A stretch of 64,000 nt of DNA from Gari tellinella (GCA_922989275.2 OV277862.1:50245786-50309785); one strand, 5' to 3'; positions 11,836 through 23,254 are shown, counted from the stretch's first letter. The notes: generated by a model from the letters alone, not told the origin. Made by a program: numbers and translations.

Positions 11836-12287
11836 CAGTGGAAAAGACGTTAATCTTTCCCAACGCAATGCAATATAATGTAATTTTAATCTGAGTTGCA
11901 AACAGTGGCCTAGTGGTATAGTCACTGTGACTTACATCACTAAGCTCCTCACCGCTGTGAGTTCGAATCCCAGTAGGGTCGTTCGGATTTTTCATATGGG
12001 GAAGCCTTCCAGCTGGCTTGCGGAAGGTCGGTGGTTCTACCCAGTTGCCGATTTGTGCCTGAAACAGTGCATAAAGGGCTTCTGGGGTCTTCCTCAGCCT
12101 GTAATAGCTGGACGTCGCGAAATGACTGAAATACTGTTGAAAGCGACGTCAAATCAAAACAAATCAAACAAAAAAAGCAAACAGTGTTGGTCACCCGGCG
12201 TATGATACTAAAGGCTCAAAAACTGTGTGCAATGTATACACGGTGCTTAAACACGCTTATTTTGAAAAGAATAACGATCCATCCACG
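11836..12287. mobile_element. CAGTGG-type MITE interrupted by a SINE
   Basis: The left part (CAGTGGAAAAGACGTTAATC) and right part (GTTGGTCACCCGGCG ... GAAAAGAATAACG) form one diverged MITE. The SINE entered the basal arm of the core A hairpin. The right terminal bases are worn. Confidence 0.75.
11908..12176 (+). mobile_element. tRNA-derived SINE
   Basis: The 5' part is tRNA-like: an A-box (GGCCTAGTGGTATAGTC) and a B-box (GAGTTCGAATCCC) about 50 nt apart, both parts of an internal RNA polymerase III promoter. A tRNA-unrelated body (CCAGCTGGCTTGCGGAAGG, TCTTCCTCAGCCTG) follows, with an A-rich CAAAACAAATCAAAC-type tail. The 10-bp direct repeat GCAAACAGTG occurs at 11898-11907 and 12177-12186, the expected target-site duplication of LINE-mediated insertion. 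About 269 bp, a normal SINE length. The body resembles conserved central domains of mollusc SINEs, but I cannot name the family with confidence. Confidence 0.85.
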
Positions 12288-12309
12288 TTTATGCTAATCG
12301 CGAATTGAA

Positions 12310-12556
12310 CAGGGGGAGAATCTGTTATTCTTTCCCGTTTAAACGCAAACGTACGCAAACGCAAAACACTAAAACGTAGAAAAGTACAACTTTTTGACAA
12401 TTCTGATAATTCTTGTTTATCTTGGTGGCAAACAGTTTTGAGCCTGATCAGACACCGTGTTACCCGGCGTCTGATCTGGCTCTAAACTGTTTGCACTGCA
12501 AATAATAGTTTTAGCGTAAACGCGTTTATTGGGAAAGAATAACAGATTTTCCACTG
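12310..12556. mobile_element. CAGTGG-type MITE, left end mutated
   Basis: The left end reads CAGGGGGAGAATCTGTTATTC and the right end is standard, followed by TA. Core A tip CCGTGTTACCCGG carries one arm mismatch. Confidence 0.88.
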
Positions 12557-12569
12557 TATTCTTTACAAG

Positions 12570-12640
12570 TTGGACCCAGATTAGACGCCAAGTCTATAGG
12601 CGTCTGTTTAGGATCCAAACTGTTTGACATTTGTCTTTAA
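12570..12640. repeat. Core A hairpin, degraded solo copy
   Basis: GTTGGACCCAGATTAGACGCC ... GGCGTCTG ... GGATCCAAACTGTTTGAC keeps most stem positions but the tip is rearranged. Confidence 0.6.
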
Positions 12641-12964
12641 GTTTTCTTCGAGTCAAACATACAGTACAAGATAAATTTTAATAAGTTTGGAGACGATTTT
12701 TGTAGTCATAGATATAATACACGTAGCTCAATAAAGGCCAAACATTTCTCCATATTCAGACAGCTAAAGTGTCATTTTGGTTGTTTAGATTCATATTAAA
12801 TGTCAAGCACGTTCAATTTCGAAAATAAATTTCTTTGGACAAGTATAGAAATCGATATTTTTAATCAAGAAAACTTGCTTTAATGCGCAATATAATACCT
12901 CTATATCGGATACAATTTAAATGTTTGTGATAAACATATGAGTTTTTTGTTTTGAATAGTCTTA

Positions 12965-13124
12965 TTAAAAACCATTCACTGCCGTGGCCCGATTCCAGTC
13001 GCCGGGCTACTCGGCGTCTAATCAGGATCCAAACTGTTTGATGCGCATAGTAATGGTTTTGAGAAATACAAGGTAAAATCAGATTAAAATTTAAATTGAT
13101 GAGATTATTGCAGTGAAGGGTTAA
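12965..13124. mobile_element. TTAA-flanked MITE, short, partly deleted
   Basis: TTAAAAACCATTCACTGCC at the left and TTGCAGTGAAGGGTTAA at the right. The left arm of core A is partly missing, the right arm (GGCGTCTAATCAGGATCC) is present. Confidence 0.7.
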
Positions 13125-13423
13125 ATTGCCAATATGAGTTGACCTCTATCTCCGATGAGTGCTACAAAAGAATTCTACAAAAGAATTAGGTCGTGTTTGG
13201 TTGAAACAGAATTTGATGAAACAATTGAGACAAAACCCCAAAATCTGCTTAGAAAATGCAAGAAAGACTCCACATTAAAATGTAAACCTCTTCGCTCTCA
13301 TAATATTGCCGGCTTAAAGTTTCATCTGTTTTCATTTCCGAAATTGGAAGACACATTTTCCGGGGTAATCATCAATGTGAATTTCAACCAGATTCGTTTC
13401 TGATTTGGCATAAAGTTACATGT

Positions 13424-13657
13424 ACTTGAAGTCTGTTATTCTTTCCCGTTTAAACGCAAACGTACGCAAACGCAAAACACTAAAACGTAGAAAAGTACAA
13501 CTTTTTGACAATTCTTGTTTATCTTGGTGGCAAACAGTTTGGAGCCTGATCAGACGCCGGGTTACCCGGCGTCTAATCTGGCTCCAAACTGTTTGCACTG
13601 CAATAATAGTTTTAGCGTAAACGCGTTTATTTGGAAAGAATAACAGATTCTCCACTG
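13424..13657. mobile_element. CAGTGG-type MITE, left end damaged
   Basis: The body from TCTGTTATTCTTTCCC to TCTCCACTG plus TA is standard. The left terminus is replaced by CTTGAAG after TA. Core A tip is GGG/CCC. Confidence 0.85.
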
Positions 13658-13762
13658 TACAACCGCTTCATGGTATGAAGGTCTCTGGGGAGTAAACAAA
13701 GAAAAGCAATATGACAAACTCTGCATTGCATAAGAAGTTGTTTAAATTTAGATCATCAGGCA

Positions 13763-14016
13763 ATAACCCTTTACCCAAATAATCTGTTTATAACATCAAA
13801 TACAGGTGATCACTTAAAGCAGGTTGAAAGTTAAGCAGAATGTGCCTTAAGGCACATTCTGCTTTACTTTCAGCCTGCTTTAAACTACTATCTGCTATGC
13901 TGTATCAAGATAATTGTTATTGTAACTGTTGTTGAGGTTATAAACTGGAACTATTTTCTTTAGCGGAGGAATAAATGAAGCACGCTAAAAGTCGCTTATA
14001 TGGCGGAAAGGGTTAA
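13763..14016. mobile_element. TTAA-type MITE with perfect core B hairpin
   Basis: Left ATAACCCTTTACCC (a mutated TTAA), right GGCGGAAAGGGTTAA. Core B at about 13814-13890 is nearly perfect, with AATGTGCCTTAAGGCACATT at its tip, followed by TTAGCGGAGGAATAAAT, a motif shared with copies at 2185 and 42697. Confidence 0.8.
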
Positions 14017-14019
14017 TTA

Positions 14020-15120
14020 AACAATAATGTCATTGGCAAAATATGTTTAGTACTTGAGTATAAAAAAGTTGGCTACATTGTATATGTATAGTGAAAAAAA
14101 TATTGAATATGAATGGATGTTATGTCAACGTTAACACATGATTTTCTAAGAAGAATTGCTAACTTTAGTGATTGCAACATCGACCCATGTGGTTCCAATT
14201 CTGACACATGGCTCTGTTTGAGTTTCAGTTTGATAATCAACGAGACTAGTTAATGAAGATCCCAATATGCCCGCCTTACACAACAATGCCATGTGCATAC
14301 TGTTTTATGTTCACATTGCTTTAAGCCATCTGTTTTCTTAAAATCATTTAGCTTTCTTTTTAGAAGTTGTAATAGAGAGTTGTACTGTAAAATGTGTATC
14401 ATTTCAAACTGATGGCATTGACCTACCAAGTTTCTATATAAGAGAGGGTAAGCTGATATATTCCAACAGTTCCATTTGTGTCTCCAACAGTCCCTATGAT
14501 GGAAAGTGACTTCCCATTAGAACAGCATAGGGTTTGATGGAAAATAAGGGATATTCCCTTATATGGGGCCCTGAACCTCATTCAATAGGCTTGAAATTCA
14601 GAAATTCAGTAGTAAGTCTTGCAAATGGTGATCATAACATATCTTTCATTCAAAACAACAGCAAATGTAATGCAATACAATAGAACACAATAACTCAATG
14701 AAGATAAAACAAATTCCAAAATGGGAATTATGGGTAAATAACTTTTATTTAATATTTCGTCCTCTCCAGATCTTTATTAATTATATTTATTGGCAATCTT
14801 AGATAAAACTCGTGGAGAAGAGGTCGAACTATAGATAAGAGCAATTCAATAATTCTATAAAAGAAGATAATTATATTTTTCTGTTGAAAATGATGATTTT
14901 TTTAACCTGTGCGTGAAACAGTTAAGAACGTGAACAGATGCTGAGTTACACGGCAACTGATATCACTCACACTTATCTGCAATAGTCATAGGCACTTGAG
15001 ACGTATGTTTGAAAATATTATATAGTAACAAAAATGTACTTATTTTGCAAAACACAATTCTGAAATTTACCATCGACACTAAAGCATCTTTTGAGTAGCG
15101 GTTACAAGAGATATAGCTTG
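14020..15120. other. Mostly unique AT-rich DNA with a fragment of a hAT-like MITE
   Basis: A right end CCCTTATATGGGGCCCTG lies at about 14557-14574 with ACTTCCCATTAGAACAGCATAGGG before it, resembling the element at 53929. Otherwise nothing was recognised. Confidence 0.4.
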
Positions 15121-15126
15121 ATCATT

Positions 15127-15156
15127 CCCCCCTTCCCCCCCCCCCCCCCCCCCCCC
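15127..15156. repeat. Poly-C tract
   Basis: A run of about 30 C interrupted only by one TT. Length is likely variable and may be an assembly weak point. Confidence 0.9.
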
Positions 15157-15204
15157 TTAGCACGCTTGTACTAAAACAAAAGCGTCCATTGCAAAAGGTT
15201 TGAG

Positions 15205-15360
15205 GTCATGGTCCAAGGTAATAAAGCGTTTTAGCTTAGTATGAGTGTGTTGTCAAGCATTTGATTGGTCAGATTTGAGCCTAGACTCAAATCTGACCAA
15301 TCAAATGTTTGAGAACGACATTTGACTCAACTGAAAAGCTTTATAACCTTTGAGCCAGAC
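15205..15360. repeat. Family D palindrome
   Basis: GGTAATAAAGCG and AAGCATTTGATTGGTCAGATT on the left are mirrored by AATCTGACCAATCAAATG ... CTTTATAACC on the right. The centre is TTGAGCCTAGACTCAA. Confidence 0.75.
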
Positions 15361-15510
15361 CAGGCTCTGGGTTACCCAGCTTCTTGTCAGGCTCCAAGCT
15401 GGTTGCCACTCCAATATGATTAGGTCGTCTTTATTTTATTGCATAACGACTGCTTTAAGTTTCATTTAAACGGGAGAGAATAACGTCTTCTTCGTTAGGA
15501 TGTTGGTATT
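15361..15510. mobile_element. CAGTGG-type MITE, right half only
   Basis: A core A-like hairpin (GGCTCTGGGTTACCCAG ... CAGGCTCCAAGCTGG) followed by GTTTCATTTAAACGGGAGAGAATAACG. The left half is missing or overlaps the family D palindrome. Confidence 0.5.
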
Positions 15511-15784
15511 TTCCTGGGTGTTCTAGATGTCTTCTAGGCGTCGGTAAGTTGCCTTTGGAATGCCATAACAATTCTTTTATATTATCGATGCAGTGAAACT
15601 ATTTCTAATTCTACTAATTGCGGAATACGCTTGCGTCAATCGATATTTTAATTATAAGCACCTATCTTGGTTTGCCTACGGGGACACAGTAGTCATTGTT
15701 GCAGTTATCATCCGAGTTAATCTGGATATAAAAGCGCTAAATATAGATCATAAACCGTCAATTATGAACTGATATTCCAAGAAC

Positions 15785-16030
15785 AGTGGAAAAGATATTA
15801 ATTTTTTTCCAATAAACGTGTTTATACTTGAAATAATATATCAATTGCAAACAGTTTGATGCCAGATCAGACGCCAGGTAAATCGGCGTCTGATCAGGCT
15901 CCAAACTGTTTGTCACTCAGATTGAAGTCAAATGTTAGAAATTTAAACAACCCAATTTTTTCCCATTTGTTATATTGCGTTTGCGCTTTAAAAGCGTTTG
16001 AGCGGGAAAGAATGTTGTTTTCTCTATATA
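15785..16030. mobile_element. CAGTGG-type MITE, reverse orientation, diverged
   Basis: CAGTGGAAAAGATATTAAT at the left, AATAAACGTGTTTATAC subterminal, core A at 15847-15912, and GAGCGGGAAAGAATG near the right end. Terminal bases at the right are lost. Confidence 0.7.
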
Positions 16031-16122
16031 CTGGAAGACATATATATATCGCTTTCAATGTAGTTTCTTTTAAACCCTTCACGACCATAGCTATTACCGT
16101 GAGCTTAAAAATGGCGCCTGTA

Positions 16123-16367
16123 CAGTGGAGAATCTGTTATTCTTTCCCGTTTAAACGCAACGTACGCAAACGCAAAACACTAAAACGTAGAAAAGTACAA
16201 CTTTTTGACAATTCTGATAATTCTTGTTCATCTTGGTGGCAAACAGTTTGGAACCTGATCAGACGCCGGGTTACCCGGCGTCTGATCTGGCTCCAAACTG
16301 TTTGCACTGCAAATAATAGTTTTAGCGTAAACGCGTTTATTGGGAAAGAATAACACATTCTCCACTG
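16123..16367. mobile_element. CAGTGG-type TA-flanked MITE, well preserved
   Basis: A 245-bp copy with TA on both sides and a GGG/CCC core A tip. An ORF of 165 codons that runs from the previous MITE into this one is an artefact of the repeat sequence. Confidence 0.92.
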
Positions 16368-17056
16368 TACCTTATTTCAAAATTTAGATGTCACGCACTC
16401 TGACAAAAGAAACATCGATAAGAGTTTGAATCCAGATCAAAACTGTTTTTGAAAAATAATTTTTCGTCGCACTTTGCTTGAAAACGTAAACTTCTTAATC
16501 TAGTAAACGCGTATATGAATATTTTATGCGTCGCGGTGCCGTAAAATCCAACTCAATCAATCAATCTGGTAAACGTATATATTTTTGCGTCACAAGGAAA
16601 CTGCTATGAAATTTTCTATAAGTTTAAATGCCGTCTGTTTCATTTATCTAAATGACTACATGTACCTCTTACCTACATGTCCAGATGCACGATCCGCCCA
16701 TTTCCCCGAATGCATCCAAACTATTTGCAGTTTTATGTATTCAAATGTTTTAAAGTAATCTTTGAAACCTTTTGTTTGCGAAACGTAAACATTTTTAATG
16801 GGAAAGGCGATCTGCTCCGTTTAAACGAACCTCACGACGACATGTTTTTGGAAATAGTGACGATTTATCGAAGTATGCAACTGAATGGCACACAGTCTTA
16901 ACCCATTACTCTACAAATACGCCTTTTTGCACCTTAAATATATCCCTTCACCACAAAAGGGTTCGACAATATACAATCATTAATAAGCACCATAAGTAGT
17001 TTTGTATCTAAGCAGATGGTACCTTAAAGCAGACTGAAAGTTAAACAGACTACGTC

Positions 17057-17300
17057 AAAACCTTTTTCACTACCGTGTTAATGTCCTTCCAGTAACAATG
17101 CTAAAACTCCAAACTTGAAAACAAATTGTTGTCTGTTTTTATTTCTCCAATTTTAACTTTAGATTTTTTGACTTCATATATACTGAAATCAGTGTCAAAC
17201 TGATTGGATCCTGATCAGACGCCGCGTTACGCGGCGTCTGATCAGGATCCAAACTGTTTGCAAATATTTTTGTATTCGGGTAAGGCAGTAACAGGGTTAC
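17057..17300. mobile_element. TTAA-type MITE with perfect core A
   Basis: The left end is CCTTTTTCACTACCG and the right end is GGTAAGGCAGTAACAGGGTTAC. Core A (17195-17260) is perfect on both arms with a GCG/CGC tip. The flanking TTAA copies are mutated. Confidence 0.75.
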
Positions 17301-17555
17301 ACCAGACGATGTTATGGCTATGAAGGTGTCAAATACGGGAAAAAGGGACTTCCTGCGGACATTTCCAAGCAGTTAATGATCCAAATTGGAAGTGATTGTA
17401 CCTCGGATAGTATTTCTAGAAATTACGAAAAATAAAAACAACTTCAGATATTTAGCAAACAATATTCAGTGTTCAAAAAATGGCTCGTTACTCCATAACG
17501 ATGTCCTTTTACATCTTTAGTTTTTAACTCAAGTGAAGATAATAGTACAGAAATA

Positions 17556-17801
17556 CAGTGGAGAATCTGTTATTCTTTCCCTATAAACGCGTTTACGCTA
17601 AAACTATTATTTGCAGTGCAAACAGTTTGGAGCCAGATCAGACGCCGGGTAAACCGGCGTCTGATCAGGCTCCAAACTGTTTGCCACCAAGATAAACATG
17701 AAATATCAGAATTGTCCAAAAGTTGTACTTTTCTACGTTTTAGTGATTTGCGCTTGCGTACGTTTGCGTTTAAACGGGAAAGAATAACAGATTCTCCACT
17801 G
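17556..17801. mobile_element. CAGTGG-type TA-flanked MITE, reverse orientation
   Basis: A 246-bp copy opposite in orientation to that at 7659, flanked by TA. Core A tip GGGTAAACC has one mismatch. Confidence 0.92.
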
Positions 17802-17994
17802 TAACAAATATTTCCTATATTCTAGCAAATGGTAGCTTAAAGCAAGCTAAATGTAATCGTTCAACCTGCTTTACGTGGACATATAGCTGTCTACTAAACT
17901 AAAACAAAACTATAGGGTTAAGGGTTAAACCCGACAATAAGGGTTTTATATATCGGTACAATAGAAAATACGTTATACAAAGTTATGAGAATAT

Positions 17995-18545
17995 ACTGGA
18001 ATCAGGTCGTCTTACTGTCTGTCCGTCTATTCGTAGACATAATTTGTCCGGGGTTCCTCTTCTACAGTTTTTTTGTCAAGTTGTTGAAAATTTACAGGCA
18101 TGCTAACTGTCACAAGAACATGTGCATCTGTGAGTTTGATTACGATTCAACAATTATTTACAGATGTTTTGCCCTTATCCGATTTCAGAAGTATGTATAG
18201 TTATACAAATTTGTCAAAGCCTTTTCTCCAACAGTTTTTAATTAATTTTGCTGCAACTTTACAACCATTCTTACTGTTATAAAAAGCTTTGCACCTGCAA
18301 ACACTTATTTCCTTTATTGCCCTTTTTCGGACGTAAAGAATATGTTTAGTTATACAATTCTGTCCACCCTTCTCCTACAGTTTCATGTCAATTTTTTCTA
18401 AAACTTTACAGCTATTCTTACTGTCATTGGAACCTGTGTAACTGCACTTTCCACTCACTCTTTCTAGTATCGAAACCTGCGTACCTGCATATTTCGTTAG
18501 GACTTAACTACTATTACAGGAGTTATTGCCCTTTTGAAATATGGT
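17995..18545. repeat. Degenerate ~170-bp tandem repeat
   Basis: Three diverged units share ordered words: TTCTCCTACAGTTT, TTTACAG ... CATTCTTACTGT, CCTGCAAAC, TTATTGCCCTTTT. The two short ORFs here overlap the repeat and look non-coding. Confidence 0.6.
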
Positions 18546-19116
18546 TTTAGTGCAAAAACAATAATATTGAGACAATGACTTCAAGAGTCTTGGCAAACCC
18601 TGATGAAATTGCACACACTTATTTATCATCACAAAGCTGCATTCCGACCAAGAGTCACAATTCTATCATACACTTTTATCAAATGATCCCCCTTTTCTGA
18701 TTTATGACAAACTGCATTTTTGTGCTTGTAAATATTAAGCCTGTTAGTTGGTATGATGGTATTCGTTAGCATACAGCTTGCAGTGCTAGTAAGTCCATTT
18801 TAATCGAAACACAGGGCAATAAAATGCAGAAAAAGGCAATTATTTAAAAAATCTGGCAATTTAATTTTATCTGAGTGGAAATCAGTTTTCGCATTAACAA
18901 AATTAATATCATTAAACTAATTAAAATTTAAAAATATTTTTATTTGTGTGTCTTTGTAAACATAATTTAGTCTTAAATGCCCGTAGTAACTACATGTATT
19001 AATATAGTACGCACTACTTTATCATAAACGTGTATTGGTTGTCATTGAACATTAAGTTGGGCCGGTTTTAGACTCTGTGACTAAGACGTCTTGTTAGAAT
19101 TCAAATCGCTTCGCTG
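18546..19116. other. Non-coding AT-rich stretch
   Basis: No repeat family, RNA gene or protein-like ORF recognised. Confidence 0.35.
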
Positions 19117-19580
19117 TTAACCCTTTCATAGTCATGTCGTCATATGCTTAAAACAATTGTCGTTTGGTTCTTTCTCAAATTTTCTGTTTAGTTATTTTGA
19201 CATAAGACATATTAAAATGAGTGTCAAACAATCAACTAATCAGACGTCGCTTTACGCGGTACAGTGGAGAATCTGTTATTCTTTCCCAATAAACGCGTTT
19301 ACGCTAAAACTATTATTTGCAGTGCAAACAGTTTGGAGACAGATCAGACGCCGGGTATCCCGGCGTCTGATCAGGCTCCAAACTGTTTGCTACCAAGATA
19401 AACATAAATTATCAAATTGTCCAAAAGTTGTACTTTTCTACGTTTTAGTGTTTTGCGTTTGCGTACGTTTGCGTTTAAACGGGAAAGAATAACAGATTCT
19501 CCACTGTATCTGATCAGTGTCCAAACTGTTTGCCAATAACTATTGTATTCGGGGTACATGTGCGGCAATGATGGGGTTAA
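19117..19580. mobile_element. TTAA-flanked core A MITE, split by a CAGTGG MITE
   Basis: The left end is TTAACCCTTTCATAGTC and the right end GCGGCAATGATGGGGTTAA. The core A hairpin is opened near its tip by the element at 19262-19506. The right-hand TTAA (19577-19580) also serves as the left end of the next element. Confidence 0.85.
19262..19506. mobile_element. CAGTGG-type MITE nested in a core A hairpin
   Basis: A 245-bp copy in reverse orientation with TA on both sides, inserted after TTTACGCGG in the host hairpin and before TCTGATCAG. Confidence 0.93.
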
Positions 19581-19790
19581 CCCTTTCACTTTCAATGGTG
19601 ACAAGGCGCGTTTGGAAACAGTTTGGGTCCTTGTCAGACGCCGCGTAACGCGATGTCTGATTAGGATCCAAACTGTTTGACACGCGTTTCGAAATTTCGG
19701 CAGTCATTCTGCCTTATATCTTACTTTGAAACGATATTGCAGACATTAATATTGAAACAGATGACAGTATTGCGGTGTAGCGATTTTAAA
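19577..19790. mobile_element. TTAA-type MITE, asymmetric core A subtype
   Basis: It starts at the shared TTAA with CCCTTTCACTTTC, has core A at 19618-19682, then AAATTTCGGCAGTCATTC and ACGATATTGCAGACA. The right end is replaced near 19790 just before the next CAGTGG MITE. Confidence 0.75.
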
Positions 19791-19794
19791 CATA

Positions 19795-20040
19795 CAGTGG
19801 ATAATCTGTTATTCTTTCCCGTTTAAACGCAAACGTACGCAAACGCAAAACACTAAAACGTAGAAAAGTACAACTTTTGGACAATTCTGAAAATTCATGT
19901 TTATCTTGGTGGCAAACAGTTTTGAGCCTGATCAGACGCCGGGTTACCCGGCGTCTGATCTGGCTCCAAACTGTTTGCAGTGAAAATAATAGTTTTAGCG
20001 TAAACGCGTTTATTGGGAAAGAATAACAGATTCTCCACTG
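19795..20040. mobile_element. CAGTGG-type TA-flanked MITE
   Basis: A 246-bp copy, first bases CAGTGGATAATC, flanked by TA. Core A tip GGG/CCC. Confidence 0.92.
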
Positions 20041-20068
20041 TAACAGTCAAGCAAAGATCTAGCCTAAT

Positions 20069-20263
20069 CAGGGTTCTAGATAAGTGTGTGTGGGGGGGGG
20101 GGGGGGGGGGGAGGGGGTTAACCTGAACAAATCTAACATTTTATTCTGTATGTCATCACCAAATCCTATCGAAGAGACGATTCCTATGAGTAGTCACATC
20201 ATAGGGTAAAATGAAGACATATGGATTTTATTTTTTGAAATACTCCCCTTATCTGGAGCCCTG
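20069..20263. mobile_element. hAT-like MITE, CAGGG...CCCTG ends, with internal poly-G
   Basis: The left end CAGGGTTCTAGATAAG is mirrored by CTTATCTGGAGCCCTG. Inside are half of the GAGACGATTC hairpin seen at 53929 and a G-run at 20092-20111. No 8-bp target duplication is visible, so class is inferred from the ends only. Confidence 0.6.
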
Positions 20264-20579
20264 TAAGATATTTGAAAAAGTTACGATTCAACGTTTCAAC
20301 GTTTCTTCAGTCAATCTGACAAACATCTTAATTTGAGACGAGCTTGCAGACGGCAATCTTCAGGCAGGCGATAAAATGGCATTGAAACGGTTACCATGGG
20401 ACTACGTTACAGAAAGTGTAAATCCTACTGGTTTTAAAAAAAATGAACTTTTATCTTGTTTAGATCAAACATGTTATTATTTCAAAGAACGTAGCCTAGC
20501 CTCGCTTCGGCTTTAAATAGGAATATATTCGAGTGGGCGAGTTTGCGATATCGAACCGCAACTGTATACAAATTATTAC
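20264..20579. other. Non-coding stretch, nothing recognised
   Basis: No inverted repeats or protein-like ORF seen. Confidence 0.3.
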
Positions 20580-20686
20580 TTGATTACAAGTATCTTTATA
20601 CACGTACATGTACATTCAATAATTTATAATTTTGACTCATATATGTACATGTATATGTATAACACTGTTCATACCTTGATTGTATT

Positions 20687-20751
20687 TGGAGAGGACTCAC
20701 ATAGGCTTTGCCTGTTGTCCAATCCTTTTCTTCTGAATAAAATATTGTTTA
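20687..20751. repeat. Dispersed fragment shared with 38681-38740
   Basis: GAGAGGACTCACATAGGC ... TGTCCAATCCTTTTCTT ... AAAATATTG is repeated with changes at 38681. It is probably a piece of an unrecognised interspersed repeat. Confidence 0.5.
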
Positions 20752-21176
20752 AACTAAAATAATGAATTACCTCTGTCTCTTGGAAATTTCCCGGGAATAT
20801 CCAAACAGTTTGGTCGTGTTTTTCTCATGATAGATATCCCTTTAATGATTGTATAACTTTACTTCCAAAGAACTCAAACACTAGTGCAAAAACATTTTGC
20901 ACTTTTTTAAGCTAACGGCACATGTTTAAATTACACTAGACTTTTTGCCCCCTTTCTTACAAAACTATGAAAACACCAAAAGGCAATCTCGTATAATTCC
21001 ATGCTACTTGCTTTTCCAGTTTTCTGTTAAAAAAACAGAAAAGAACTGAATAAAAACTATGGTGTGAATCGCTATTGTCTGAAATATCGACAACACTGCG
21101 TCCTCTCAATGCATCGCATCGCTTTTAAACTATTGCAAACAAATACTTGCGTTCCTTCCTCCAAGTGGCGAACCGT

Positions 21177-21353
21177 TTAACCTCTCGACTGCCGTGATAT
21201 ATCCAGCTTTAACATTGTCCTCTGCAAACTTTATTTTATAAATTTTATTGCATTTTTATATACCACACACACTTAAACACGCATCGCAAACAGTTTGGAT
21301 CCTGATCAGACGCGGAGTTACTCGGCGTCTGATCAGGATCCAAACTGTTCGCA
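21177..21353. mobile_element. TTAA-type MITE, right end lost, core A intact
   Basis: Left end TTAACCTCTCGACTGCCGTG; core A at 21287-21351 with GGAGTTACTCGG tip (one mismatch). The expected GGGTTAA right end is not found. Confidence 0.6.
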
Positions 21354-21534
21354 ACTACAATTCAACATCCGATCGGTATGCGCTGGTTGATCTTTAAGCG
21401 GACATCAATGCCAGAGATAAATCTGATTTCGATAGTTGAGGGACGCATTTTCAGCACCCCTCAATCTGTGGCCTAATTCTACCATCAAGCGAGGCATTAG
21501 AGCTTTCCTCCGTCCAATAGCGACTATTGGTATT

Positions 21535-21603
21535 CACAAACAGCATGAGTTCAGATCAGACGCCAAGTTACTCAGGGTCTGATCTTGATCCAAGTTGTTT
21601 GTA
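21535..21603. repeat. Core A hairpin, degraded
   Basis: CAAACAGCATGAGTTCAGATC ... GACGCCAAGTTACTCAGGGTC ... GATCCAAGTTGTTTG retains the layout but several stem pairs are broken. Confidence 0.6.
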
Positions 21604-21887
21604 GCTGGCATTAAAGTCTTCTAATTCTATTCATTGACGAATCACGAAACCGACCGATATTTGCTGACGACTATTTGAAGCATACGCTATTATGACAGAT
21701 GGCGGGTTAGCAAATAGAAATGAGCTCTAACGCCTTCTTCAAATGTTTGTATTATAGCACATTATTCCAGTACTACAAGTCGATGGATTTATCACCGCTC
21801 TTTTGTCTCTCTGGGCACAAACTGTCAAGCATTAGCAAATACAATTGATCCGCATGAAAGGCAAAGCACTGTTTGCTTGTTTCGAAC

Positions 21888-22045
21888 AGTGTATACTCAG
21901 ATCAAAGTTTGGGATAAGTCTGGCATCGTTCTTAAGCATTTGATTGGTCAGATTTGAGCCCAGGCTCAAATCTAACCAATTAAATGCTTGAGAACGATAC
22001 CAGATTCAACTCCAAGACTTCATAACATTGAAGCCTGTGATCGCA
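21888..22045. repeat. Family D palindrome
   Basis: TTAAGCATTTGATTGGTCAG ... CTAACCAATTAAATGCTTGAG with outer arms AGTTTGGGATAAG ... CATAACATTGAAGC. The centre TTGAGCCCAGGCTCAA is a perfect small palindrome. Confidence 0.75.
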
Positions 22046-22504
22046 CTGGAGACACTGCGGCTAATCAGGGTCTACATTTTTGTATATGAAGTTTAATGTT
22101 ACACAATCTAGCAGTCTAGTATATTTAAATCTAGTATATTATCTCAGTAATGTTCAGTAATGTTTTTACAACGCAAGTGCTATTCTGGTTACATACTAGT
22201 TACAAGTACAGCGATAACTTTACTTACGACGTTTATAAATATTTTAGATATAATTCTTAGTAAGACATACTAAAAGAAATATGAATAAATTAAACTTCAT
22301 ATTGGATATAATTCAATAATGCTCTCATAGGCTTGAGCCTTAAATCTTTAATGCTCTGCTTTGGATCCCTGCTTCTGCAAGACTACTCTTAAGCTGGAGA
22401 CACAATAGCAATGTCCAACATTTTGGTTTGGTTCCAAGCTTTTCTCACAAATGATTTTTAGACTCTTGATCCTAATAAATAATGTTTCCGAACACTTTGA
22501 TTTA

Positions 22505-22870
22505 GTCAAAGATGCCACCGGAATATTCCAGAATTCTCAATTATTATTTCCAACACAATGGTATGGTTCCCAGCTGCAACTAAAATATCCTCTGGTTTGA
22601 GACTTAAAATTAATCCCAAACGCGTTGGTCTTGTTTTAAAGATTATGCCGTTATATTCTGATGTATTCCCAAACATTACTCCAAAACACTCTGGATATAG
22701 TTCCCAGTGTTCTGTCACCCGACCTTTTGACAGTGAAACCATCACTACATCATAACCATAATAGACCAGACTCAATTTGACAAATGTGTCTCTTGAAAAG
22801 AATCCAGACAAAGTGATGAACCGCGAGAGGTATAAAGAACCTATTGTTGGCTTGGTGCGTTAATTTGTAG
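22505..22870 (-). pseudogene. Unrecognised open segment, possible exon or decayed coding sequence
   Basis: A minus-strand frame stays open for about 118 codons, from just after a TAA near 22855 down to a TGA at 22506-22508. It has no ATG at its start. The translation is balanced rather than repeat-like, with motifs such as SLSKGRVTEHWELYPE and SLKPEDILVAAGNH. It overlaps no MITE. I do not recognise a family. It could be one exon of a spliced gene, a decayed gene, or chance. Confidence 0.25.
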
Positions 22871-23254
22871 GCGACACCTGTGTATATAGAATAATCAAGA
22901 CATCTTGGACTTATTATTCCAGACTTTGGACGTATTTCCCTCAAATCAGAGTGTAAAATCCAATAACAGATGGTAAGCATTAAGCTTTCGATCCTTTCAA
23001 CTGTCCACAATATTTTTCATCATATTGGTTTGTAACTATAATCGAGCTAAAATATGTTTAAACTAAACTGACGAATGTTCATTGCGAGGAGGTTTGAGCC
23101 AGATAAAACGCGGCTACTTCAATTTCAATGGCGTTTTATGTCATTTACAGAACAAATAACGTTTTCCAAAGTGTACAGTATCGTCTGCTTTGCAATTGTT
23201 TTGAAAATTTAAATTAAATGCAAGTTTAGTTTTAGAAATCTGAAAAATGAGGAC

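Noticed and set aside
11908..11985. Functional tRNA gene on the plus strand
   Set aside because: The tRNA-like part continues into a SINE body with A-rich tail and target duplication.
15856..16353. 165-codon ORF on the plus strand
   Set aside because: It runs from one CAGTGG MITE into another, and its residues are translations of the shared repeat (e.g. RKRKTLKRRKVQLFDNS), seen in the same form at every copy.
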